Part shown: positions 20,625 through 29,861 of the stretch, piece by piece
How the letters are laid out: each line of letters starts with the position of its first letter
How positions within the stretch are numbered: position 1 is the stretch's first letter
DNA from: Protopterus annectens
Taxonomy: Eukaryota; Chordata; Ceratodontiformes; Protopteridae
Direction: 5' to 3'
Assembly (NCBI RefSeq): GCF_019279795.1
Contig: NC_056747.1
Span: 1,006,516,157-1,006,580,156, forward strand
Length of the DNA stretch: 64,000 bases
Translations under genes and position numbers: made by a program
Notes under the pieces: model-generated
Told to the model about the DNA's origin: nothing
Seen by the model: only the letters and a program-made list of their open reading frames with translations
Database searches by the model: none

Positions 20625-20955
20625 TTGGGGGGCACACTGGCTTATTGGATAGCATTGTCATCTCACAGCAACAGGTTCCCCAAGTTCAGTTATTGGCTCG
20701 AGTACCTTCTGCGTGGAAGTCTGCATGTCCTCAGTGTTTGTGTGAGTTTTCTCTAGGTGCTCTGGTTTCCTCCTACATTCCAAAGGCATGCAGGAGGCAG
20801 ATTGGACACAGGTGTGAGTGCATGTATGCAACTGTGTGGTTTGAAAGAACAACCTTGGCAGGCCTAGCCGCTTGGCTCTATATAGTCACTGTTGAAGTGA
20901 CACCCCTGACCCCATGTGCAAAAATGGGAAAAGGGGATTGTGGATGGATAGGATC
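20625..20955 (+). mobile_element. Old DANA/V-SINE-like SINE copy
   Basis: Diverged copy of the SINE at 32938-33294. It shares the head (ATAGCATTGTCATCTCACAGCAA), the GTGGAAGTCTGCATGTCCTC block, the GGTGCTCTGGTTTCCTCCTAC block and the CCAAAGGCATGCAGG block, in the same order. No clear target duplication remains. Confidence 0.75.
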
Positions 20956-20959
20956 CTAA

Positions 20960-22069
20960 CTCTCACAAATTTCTACTAGCAGGCTTTCTTGACTTCATTA
21001 GTACCTGCTGCATGTCCTTAGTAAAAGGGTGCTAAAAGGAATTAAGACCCTATCATCCAGCCAGTGAATTGAAATTGATTGATGTGAGTGTATCAAACAC
21101 CCCTGTTCTTTTGTGAGTAGATCCAGTCTGCGAGGGAAGCTTGTGGTAATTTCCCCTCACCATTTCCAAAAGAAGGGAGAACCACAGTTGGGCCAAAAAG
21201 TGGTCACCACAATGATCTTGGGAGAGTCATTCTGAATCTTCAAAAGTACCGCAGAAATTAATGGAAAGGGTGCAAAAGCATCCAGGAACATTCCCGTCCA
21301 AGGAAAAGAAAAGGTATCTGTCTTCAGGTCTTGTTGCATGGGGTCCTGGAACAGAATTTGCTAGTTAGTTGCTCAGAGACTAGTCAAAGATATCTACTTA
21401 AGGAACTCCTCACAGGTGGATCAGATCTTGGAAGACCCCCTGATCTAGTTTCCGTTCATGAGGATCTGCCCTATTCTTGCTCAGCTCTTGTGCCTTTTGC
21501 GCTGATGAAATGTAAGATGCCTGTAGAGTGAGATTGTGCTGTGACGCTATATCACAAACTAACATGGGTAGTCTACAAAGGGGGTACGACCTGGTTTCCC
21601 CTTGCTAGTTGATGTACCACATGACTGTGGTATTGTCTGTAACTACTTGAGGAGGTCCTGGGGACCAAAGTTGGTTCAGAGTGTTGAGTGCCTTGATCAA
21701 AGAAAGCATCTCCTTGTTATTTATGTGCTCGCATCTGCCCTTGAAGTCCCACTCTCCTGCACTGTTTTCCCTCCTGACACTGCTCCCCCAGCAAAGTCTG
21801 AAACATCTGTGGTGACTGACTACATTTGAGTGGGGAAGGAGAAGGGGAGACCTGGATTTAAGTATATCTGTTGTCTCCACCAAAAGGTTTTTAGGGCATT
21901 GATACTGGAACCAGAGAGATTTCAGGTATCACTGTATCTTTTTCATGTGGAGTCTTGCCAGTGGTATCATGAGAATCATCGATACCATGCGACCAAAAAT
22001 CCTGAGGTATTCCCAAGCGGTGACCCAAGTCTTGAGTGGAAAATATTAGAAATATATCTAGATAAAGAT
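20960..22069 (-). pseudogene. DIRS-H, segment 2: RT end, RNase H, connector
   Basis: Minus-strand DIRS coding remains. From 22069 leftward: RT thumb-like block (HRLGIPQDFW), RNase H (HHRCFRLCWGSSV, HINNKEMLSLIKAL, VVTDNTTVMWYIN), the remnant of ADPHERKLDQGVFQ, and a connector block FSFPWTGMFLDAFAPFPLIS followed by KIIVVTTFWPNCGSP. It starts exactly where DIRS-C begins, and the upstream part of the same gene is on the other side of DIRS-C (28380-29350). The left limit near the SINE is approximate. Confidence 0.82.
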
Positions 22070-22215
22070 TTAATGTGAAGTTCATTCTTACAGATGGGTT
22101 CTGAGCCAATCCTCAGCTCTGAGTCGGCCAACTACAAAGCTTGAGGTCTTGAGACAGCTGGAGGCCAAGTCCCTATATCATGATGCACCTTGAGTTACCT
22201 CAGATCTAGTTTGCC
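22070..22215 (+). repeat. Left inverted terminal repeat of DIRS-C
   Basis: Complement of 28208-28379: TTCTTACAGATGGGTT, CGGCCAACTACAAAG, TGATGCACCTTGAGTTACCT and CTCAGATCT. Compared with its ICR (27968-28015) it lacks a block between GTGAAGTT and CATTCTTAC, a terminal deletion of about 18 bases. Confidence 0.85.
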
Positions 22216-22771
22216 GCTGCAACAGATTGGAGGTTTCCTCACAGCTTGGGCCAGTATAGAAAAATGTATCTTTATTAATAGTTTTTTGCAATTTAATAAC
22301 TTTAAAAAATTGTATTAGTGTGTAGTTTAACTTCTTATAGTGCTTTTTATAGCCTGGTTGGCCTTTATATTAGGCCTTTATTTCTCTTCCCTTCTTTTGG
22401 TGTGCCTTAGCAGAGTGTTAGTAGTTTAGAAGTGTGTTTTAACACACATTTATAGCTTACTAGAGTGCGTTTCTTCAGCTTTAGTAGTTAAACTCTAGTA
22501 TTATAGAGCCCATTTGTTTTTATTTTTATTTTTTTTAAGGGCTGTATTAATAATAGTGTTTAGTGGATTAAAGTGAGTTTTCTAGGTAGTTAGTAGTTTA
22601 TAGCCTATAAGAGTGTCTTCTAGCTATTAATAGTTAGAGTCTAGTGTCTTAGAGGCAGCTGTTTTTAAGAGCTGCTTATATCTTAAAATACTTGTGGTTT
22701 TTGGACTTGTAGAAAACACTTGTCTGTGTGACTTTATATCTTGTTTTTGGTGTACTTTTAGAAGGAAACTG

Positions 22772-25281
22772 AGTATTTTGGCTGATCAGGAAAAAACACC
22801 CAAGTCTGGTTTTAAAAAATGTCCAAAGTATGGACAGAAGATGTCTGTGACTGATAGTCACGTCAATTGTATCTACTGTTTGGGTGCCCTGCACTTACAA
22901 GAGAGTTGATTTATCTGCCATTCTTTTAGTAACAGGGTCCTGCGTGGGAGAAAAAGGAAACTGATTGACAGAGGGTTAGTAAAATCTTTTCAGGAAGCTT
23001 TGGGTGACCATGATAAAGCTGGCAAATCCCCAAAGTCCTCTAAGTCTTCTTCGTCGGAGCATAGGGTTTCAGAGCCGACAACATCTAAAAAGATATCAAC
23101 ATCGACTCCACAGCCTTCGGAGCCAAGCATCTTAACTTTTCAGAGCCAGTCCTGGAACCGGTCTCCGAAGTACTTAAGTCACCTATCTTACAATCAGTGG
23201 CATCATTGATACACTATTCTCGGTCCTCGATAAGCCTATCTGATTTGGATGTGGATCGTGTGGTGCAGAAGTTGTTACAGGCACCGGCGTTTGCAAAATT
23301 TTTATCTTCCCTGACCCAAGTGGTTTTGGAACTGAAAACTGTTCCTCTATCTTCTTCTTTTCCTCCTCCAAGCCATACCAGTCCTTCGGAGCTGGAGGAG
23401 TTGGAGCTGATTATTGTGGAGCCTTCGGAACAAACTCCTGCTCCAGTGCCATCGGTTCCGATTACTCGGACCTCGGAGCCCATCGAGGAGTCTAGGAGCT
23501 GTCACTCACCAGTCGGGTCTGGGGAGCATAGTCACACCGATCTTTCAGTTCTGACATTACCTCTCAGGGCCTCAGCTCGGATGAGTTTGGCTACTACCTC
23601 TGGATTGTAGCCCGTTGTCTCGGTGCCGAGGGAATCATCTGTTTTTTTGGATCCAGGGATTCCTTCCCACCGGACCAGAGGTGCCTTTGAAGCCATGAGG
23701 AGAATAATGTCTCCCAGGACATCCACAACTTCAGGGCCGACTACCTCTTCCCTAAAAATGCCTGTGTCTACTTGTGCCTCACAGATCCCGTTGAAGTGTA
23801 GAGACCCTGAGCCTCAGAGAGCCCCATTGGGTGGTCCCTGCTCTTCCGAGACCTCACCAGAAGCTCCCACTGATGAGGTTCCCAGGAAGAGAATTTGCAA
23901 GAGGAAGCATCTAGACTCCCCACAGGAGTCTTATCACATCTGACACCGACTTGGGTGAATCAGATGGGTCCCCATGGTCCTCCTCTGAAGATATCTCATT
24001 TGCAGATATCTTGGAAATTTTAAAGCAGAGGGGTGGCTCGAAGCCCACCAACCCTACTGAAGATGAGTCTGTCCTCCTGACAGCTTTTGGGTCTCAGCCC
24101 TCCACTTCTTGGGTGTCTCCGCCCTTTGATGAGCTTATGGAGCTGGTCTCATCTTGGGCATCTCTGCCCTTTGATGAGCTTATAGAGCTGGTCTCACAAA
24201 TGGCACAGGAGTCTCAGGACAACATGGAGCCTGTCCCTAGGAGGCCCAATAAATTTATTTCTGCCCCTCATGATAAGACTTTTCTTACAAAGGGAGTGCC
24301 TATTCATGCCATGGTGGTGGCAGCAGCCACCAAAAAGGAGATGTTGGAAACTTCTTCCTCTGTACATTCTCCTAACAGAGAGGCTAGGATCAGGGATCGA
24401 TATGGGAAGTGCATGTTTAGTTCAGCAACTTTTGTCATGTGTTCACTGAACTACCTCACACATTTTACAAGATTGCAGACAGACCTCCTTAAAGAGCTTG
24501 GAGATATTCTACAAGGTACGGTAGCTGAGGGAGCTACAGACAAGGTTGCATCCCAGCTTGCTACTCAGTTCCATAGTGAATTCATCCATGTGTCCAATTT
24601 CATATGCAGCTGATGGAATGAGTAGGGCATTGGGTACAGAAATCACTCTTAGGAGACACTCCTGGATGCGCTTATGTTCCTTTGTGGAGCCCTTTAAGTC
24701 ATCCTTTGTCAACAACCCTTTTGATGGCTCGTCTCTTTTCGAGCCCAAAGTTAAGGAAACTCTCACCATTTGTGAGCAGGAAGGAAGGACGGTCTGCTGT
24801 CAGAGACCGTTTTTCCACTCCTACTAGACCCTACCCCAAGGGTCAAAAGGGAGGAAAGATGTGGTTCCAAAAGCCCAAGGAGCCTTTCTGGGCACACGTG
24901 ATGACCCCCCCTCCAGGGGCAGAGGAAGGGGCAATAATGGAAGACACCGCCCTCACAGCAGATGGGGTCCGCAAAATCAGGGTGATAGAGATCAGTTCTT
25001 TGGGAAGCCCTACCAGCGCTCCTGAAAGGAGGCCCGACTGTCCAACTCTGGAGGCAGTCCAAGATCGTTTATCTTTGTATCCAGATGCCTGGCTCAAAAT
25101 AACAAATGACAACTGGGTAGAAAGCTTAATTTCCAGAGGATATTTTATTCTCTTCACCAGTCCTCCCCCCTTGATAACAAAAATCCCGGATATTCCACCC
25201 AGTTCCAGGGAACAAGCAACAGTAGAGGTCCAAAGATTGCTAGAAAAAGAGTCATCTAACCAGTCCCAGCAGACCAGGTAG
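22772..25281 (+). pseudogene. DIRS gag-like ORF1, broken (DIRS-C)
   Basis: N-terminal Cys/His cluster KKCPKYGQKM and NCIYCLGALH, followed by a Ser/Pro/Thr-rich linker (23000-23900). The core follows: DGSPWSSSEDISFADILEIL, RRPNKFISAPHDKTFLTKGV and NREARIRDRYGKCMFSSATF (24360-24440). The last part (24682-25281) is a Lys/Pro-rich region and the RT lead-in WLKITNDNWVESLISRGY. Four frame changes divide it (near 22905, 23200, 23610 and 24610). Gag is longer and more diverged than in DIRS-A, but the order of blocks is the same. The likely start near 22772 lacks an ATG. Confidence 0.75.
24107..24196 (+). repeat. 45-bp in-frame tandem duplication in gag
   Basis: Two 45-base units (24107-24151 and 24152-24196), each encoding PFDEL[MI]ELVS within a 15-residue repeat, with a few base differences. 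Sequence drift between the units suggests the duplication is not recent. Confidence 0.9.
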
Positions 25282-26246
25282 GATCCGGAACTTACTCAAG
25301 ATTCTTTTTAGTTCCAAAAAAGACAGGGGACTGGAGACCTATTTTGGACCTTAGCAGACTGAACAGATCTGTCAAGAAAGAGAAGTTCCGGATGGTCACA
25401 CTACAGTCGATACTTCCCTTCTTAGGGAAAGACAATTGGATGTGCTCGATAGATCACCAGAATGTGTACTACCACGTAAAAATGGCCAGACCATCCAGGG
25501 ATCACCTGCGCTTCTGGCTGGGAGCCAATCATTACCAGTTTCGAGCCCTGCCCTTTGGTCTCACTACAGCCCCTAGAGTGTTTACCAAATGTATGGCAGT
25601 GGTGACGGCTCACCTGAGGCGTTTGGAATTCCAGGTGTTTCCGTACCTGGATGATTGGCTCCTCTCCGCCACCACCAGGCATGAGCTTATACAAGCCAGA
25701 GACACCACACTTACTCTTTTCAATCAACTCGGGATTACCATAAACTCAGAAAAATCTGCCTTATCGGCATCACAACATATAATTTTTATTGGAGCAGATT
25801 TGGACACCACCACCTTAAAACTTCCTTTAGAAAGGCTATCAATACTTTGTCAGCAAATTCTGAATGTCATTTCCAGAGACCAGGTGCCAGCCTCAGAAGT
25901 GCTAAAACTGTTGGGTATGATGGCAGCTGCAATAATAGCAATTCCATTGGGTCATATGCACATGCGTATTCTTCAATGGCTTCTGTTCACACAATGGTCT
26001 TATCAAGAGCTCCCAATGTCACATCTCATTATTCTAACAAACACATGCAAAAAAGATCTTCAGTGGTGGTTGACCTTTCTCCAAGTCAAGATAGGTCAGC
26101 CTTTTATCCTACCCTCACCATTGGCCATGGTTACCACAGACGCTTCTCTGATCGGGTGGGGGTGGGGGGGCATTTTCAGGGAAGAACATCCCAAGGCACA
26201 TGCACCAAACAAGAGACACATCTGCATATCAATTTCCTGGAGGTGA
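25282..26246 (+). CDS. Reverse transcriptase core, open (DIRS-C)
   Basis: Best preserved RT in the window, uninterrupted for about 320 codons. Motifs: TYSRFFLVPKKTGDWRPILD, FRMVTLQSILPFL, SIDHQNVYYHVKM (usually DLKDAYYHI, so the catalytic Asp is kept within SIDHQN, although the Asp of the KDAY core reads QN), YQFRALPFGLTTAPRVFTKC, FQVFPYLDDW (Asp codons 25650-25655) and FIGADLDTTT. It runs on into RNase H (TTDASLIGWGWGG) and ends at 26246 through a frame change. It belongs to the RT-RNase H polyprotein. The gene as a whole is not intact. Confidence 0.8.
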
Positions 26247-26800
26247 GAGCGGTACTCTTGGCATTGCAGTACTTTCAGGACTTTCTCCCTCTGGGGACAA
26301 TTGCGATTCAGATGGACAACATGTCGGTGGTCTGGTACTTAAAAACAAGGAGGAACCAGGTCCTATCCCCTTTGTCGATAGGCCCTAAGAGTGTGGCAGT
26401 GGGCTACATCTACCCAGTGCTTTCTGATAGCAACACGTATCCCAGGGAAATTCAACGTGATTGCAGACAAACTGAGCAGGGCAATTTTACAGCCTCATGA
26501 GTGGTCCCTCAAAAATAAATAGCGGAAAGAATATTCCGCAAATGGGGCCAGCCTTGTTGCAATATATTTGCATCCCCCATGAACTCAAACTGCAGAAGCT
26601 GCTTTGCCCCGATTCCCCCTCCTGGAGATTCCTCAAGGGACGTACTCATACACAATTGGCCTCCGGGTCTCCTTTATGCATTTCCACCAATTCCCCTGAT
26701 ACCCAAAGTATTACAGAAAGCCAAAGCCCTGGGAAGGACCATCATTCTAATAGTCCCTCACTGGCCTCAACAGATTATGTTCCCCTTCCTTCGACCTTAT
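26120..26800 (+). pseudogene. RNase H and connector, broken (DIRS-C)
   Basis: RNase H from TTDASLIGWGWGG through HINFLEVRAVLLALQYFQDF and IQMDNMSVVWYLKT (the Asp of MDN is kept), followed by the binding-region remnant ADKLSRA and QPHEWSL (about 26465-26510). The connector matches the WG-x-x-x-x-D-L-F-A block of other copies and then YAFPPIPLIPKVLQKA (about 26665-26715). In Dictyostelium-type DIRS this region is often annotated as a Dam-like methyltransferase. I see the conserved block but not decisive methylase motifs. Confidence 0.65.
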
Positions 26801-27936
26801 CTGTTGGAGGAGTCTTGGATTCTGGACCCAGTTCCGGACCTTCTGATGCACTCATAGGGGGCTCTTCATCCCTCCCTTCAGTCCCTAAAACTGACAGCTT
26901 GGCTGCTCCAATTCCCAACATAGCCAGGTTCCATAACCTCTTAAACAAAATGCAACATATCTTAATATCTTCTCTCAAATCCTCTACTAGGAAGTTGTAC
27001 CTCAGCAAATGAAAGAGATTTTCCATATGGTCTTCTCAGAATAACATTGACCCTTACCAAGCCTCTATTTCCTCCATATTAGAATTTTTGACTATGCTTT
27101 TCAACACAGAAGCGGTGGCTACAATCCATGTGCAGCTTGCCATCATCTCTAATTTTCACCTTGGTACTAACTGCTTTAACATAATGTCACACAAGCTACC
27201 CAAAGCCTTTCTCAAGGGGACTTTCCACCTTAGACCACCAGTTAAATCCCCTTATACTCCATGGAACCTAACCTTTATGCTCTCACACATTCACCCACCT
27301 TTTGAGCCAGCTTCTTTATGCAATTTGAAATTTTTGTCTTGGAAGACTATCTTTTTAGTAGCCATCACATCTGTTCGAAGAGTATCAGAACTACAAGCCT
27401 TGTCCATAAAACCTCTGTATTTGGTTTTTCATACTGACAGAGTTTCACTGCAAACAAATCCTTCATTCTTACCTAAAGTTTGCACTGAAGCTAACTTTAA
27501 CCAAATTATAGATTTACCAGTGTTTTTCCCTAAACACACCAACAATTTGGAGTATATGCTGCACAAACTTGGTGTTCACAGACAGCTCAGATTTTACCTA
27601 GATAGAACCAAAGAATTCAGAAGATCCAAACAATTTTTGTTTCCTTTTCAGATTCCAGAAAAGGTATGCCTGTGGCAAAAACAACCCTATCAAAATGGTT
27701 ATCTGATTGCATCACTTTCAGCTGCCAATTTACCTCTATAACAAAAAATTAAGGCTCATTCTACCAGAACTGTGTCCACATATTCTGCTTTTTCAGCTAG
27801 GTTACCAATAGACAATATTTGTGCAGCAGCCACTTGGTCAAAGCTTCGTGCCTTTATCACTCATTACAGAGTCAACAGGGCCTCCAGGGACAGGGCCTGC
27901 TTTGGTTCTACTGTCCTGAGAAACATACTCCCATGA
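26800..27936 (+). pseudogene. Tyrosine recombinase, broken (DIRS-C)
   Basis: N-terminal part SLKSSTRKLYLSK then a stop. From 27090 the frame is open: HVQLAIISNFH, KAFLKGTFHLRPP, LSWKTIFLVAITSVRRVSEL with the first catalytic Arg, LVFHTDRVSLQTNPSF and LGVHRQLRFYLDRTK. A frame change near 27655 puts the SKWLSDCI block out of frame. The end carries KAHSTRTVST (H-x-x-R) and AATWSKLRAFITHYR with the Tyr, stopping at 27936. Connector and YR frames overlap around 26500-27000. Confidence 0.82.
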
Positions 27937-27967
27937 GCCACCCAAGGAAGATGGTGCTTGGGATGCT

Positions 27968-28072
27968 ACCCATCTGTAAGAATGAATGATGAGATAGAAC
28001 AACTTCACATAAAGAAGTTATGTACTCACCATAATGTTCCATGTGAGTTGTTCATCTCGCCTTCATTCTTAC
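27968..28072 (+). repeat. ICR of DIRS-C
   Basis: 27968-28015 is the complement of the left end (including 18 bases now missing from the left end itself). 28013-28072 is the complement of the right end at 28325-28379 (GTTATGTACTCACCATAA, CCATGTGAGTTGTTCATCTC). Confidence 0.88.
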
Positions 28073-28207
28073 TTCCCATCCACCAACCCCCTCCAGGTTT
28101 TTTTGAGGACCGAGATTCATGTTTTATCATGGTTGCACTGTCTTTACTATGGTATTTGTCTTAAAAAGTGACAGAATGGCATATGGTATTACTAGAGGCA
28201 GCAAACA

Positions 28208-28379
28208 AGATCTGAGGTAACTCAAGGTGCATCATGGGATAGGGACTTGGCCTTGAGCTGTCTGAAGACCTCGAACTTTGTAGTTGGCCAACTCGGAGCC
28301 AGGGATCAGCTCCTAACCCATCTGTAAGAATGAGGGTGAGATGAACAACTCACATGGAACGTTATGGTGAGTACATAAC
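28208..28379 (+). repeat. Right inverted terminal repeat of DIRS-C
   Basis: Complement of the left repeat plus the right-only terminal block GAACGTTATGGTGAGTACAT. It is followed by a T run and then the DIRS-H RT gene in minus orientation. Confidence 0.87.
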
Positions 28380-29350
28380 TTTTTTTTTTCTTCCTGTGGA
28401 AGAAAAGCTGTTTGAACTGAGATGTCTAGTTGATATCACAGCAACACAATCCACTGTGAAGTAGTCAAAGACTTTTGAATTTTCTCTTGGAAACCCGCTT
28501 GTGTAACAGATCTCTTGCCCAATAAAGAGATTAATGACACTTTGAAAGAGACTCTGCAATGTTAAATCATCTAAATATGGAAAAATGCAGACACCCTATA
28601 GCCTGCAATGAGCTTATAACTGGAGCTAGACCTTCTAAATGCTCTTGGCACAGTGGATAGTCTGAAGGGTAGGGTAGAGAACTGATAATGTGATCCAGAC
28701 ACACATAACCTTAAGAAATGTTTGAAGCCTGGAGAAATAGGGATGTGGTGATTAGCATCTTTAAGTCTAATGTTACCACAAAACTTGGAAGAGGTAACAT
28801 TGTGAAGTGACATTTTGAATTTGGGGACTATCAAACAGGTTTAGGAAAGAAAGATCCGCAACTGGTCTCCACGAATTTTCACTCCTTGGGACAGTATGCA
28901 ATGAAGAACTAGTGGAAACGAGTCTGATCTGGAGGATGAAGAATGACCCCTTACATAGGAGGAATTTCCTCCCACTGCCATCTGTAACCTTAATGAATGA
29001 GTTTCAGAACCCTTTTTCTGAAATTATCTGTTGCCACAGAGGAAAATGGAGATTCAGACTTTCTGTAAGAAAGGGGTCAAGGTGGGAGGGGTTCGCAAGG
29101 TCTCTTGAACAGTCATTTAGACTTGCTTGTTGGACTGTCCTTGGTTTTGGAAGAACACCCTTGCCATTTTTTCTTTAATTTCTGTTTGCCTGTATTTTTG
29201 TTGAGTATTCTTTTTTTTTTTTAATTGTCAATATTGGATGAGGAGATAGAAAATTCCTTGGAAAAATTTGGAAAAGGAGGACTGAAAAGATTTCTTTGAT
29301 CAGTTTGCCCCTTTGATCGCACTTTTTGATCTCTGCAACAGAAGAGCTAA
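28380..29350 (-). pseudogene. DIRS-H, segment 1: gag end and RT start
   Basis: Minus-strand remains running from about 29350 to 28380. First comes a Lys-rich end of gag (SSKTKDSPTSKSK), then the RT lead-in, IVPKFKM, IRLKDANHHIPI, YQFSTLPFRLSTVPRAF and PYLDDL with both Asp codons intact (LDD at 28566-28574). It ends at 28380 in the block FSSTGRKK. In other copies the next block is ALGFMAS. Here the matching continuation (HRLGIPQDFW) is found at 22069 leftward, on the far side of DIRS-C. Confidence 0.83.
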
Positions 29351-29450
29351 CACTAAATTTCTGTCCAAGGGAGAATTTAAAATCTCATTTTTAGCATTAA
29401 CTGGGAGTTTTCTGAGAATGCAGCCATGCAAACCACGTTAAACAGTATGA

Positions 29451-29837
29451 GTGAACATTCGAACAGTCATTGTCCACGCTGGTGTCAACGACCTGAGACG
29501 TACCTCCTTGGACTACATGAAAAGGGACATCGAGGAGCTCTCTGATTATGTAGCCCAGGCAGGTATGACCCTGACCTTGAGCAGTATCCTACCTTCACCT
29601 AGAATGATGCCACAATACAGTGATAAGATGATCAGCTTTAATAATTGGCTTAAATTCTGGTGTCATTCAAAGGGGATCCAATGTCTGTCTGCCTGGGATG
29701 ACATGCTGGACAAGCCACGCTGCTTCGCAAGGGACGGCTTGCACCTGTCACCCCTGGGCTTCGGATATTGGCAAAGGCTCTTGCCACCCCATAGTGCCTT
29801 TTTAGGCAAGGCTCAAATTCTAAACCTACCACCCTAG
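29451..29837 (+). pseudogene. CR1 ORF1 esterase-like domain, C-terminal part
   Basis: Reads as the end of an SGNH-type esterase domain as known in ORF1 proteins of CR1-like elements. VIVHAGVNDLR corresponds to the G-x-N-D block, and DGLHLSPLGFGYW to the D-x-x-H block holding the catalytic Asp and His. The Ser block lies upstream and was lost with 5' truncation. The frame of 129 codons is open to its stop at 29837 and ORF2 begins about 25 bases later, the usual close ORF1-ORF2 spacing. Confidence 0.75.
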
Positions 29838-29861
29838 AACACCAAAAAGGAAAAAAACTAA

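Larger units (their letters stand above)
22070..28379 (+). mobile_element. DIRS-C, complete element with both ends
   Basis: Full-length 6.3 kb DIRS element of a third lineage, inserted into the RT gene of minus-strand DIRS-H. It has left repeat, gag, RT-RNase H, connector, YR, ICR and right repeat in the normal order with no large deletion. The left end has lost about 18 bases relative to what the ICR predicts. Frame changes occur in gag, RNase H and YR. The RT core is open. Confidence 0.9.

Noticed and set aside
28380-28400. Poly-T after DIRS-C as a retroposon tail
   Set aside because: The run sits at the join with the DIRS-H RT gene, and DIRS ends do not carry poly-A tails. It is probably host sequence or slippage.
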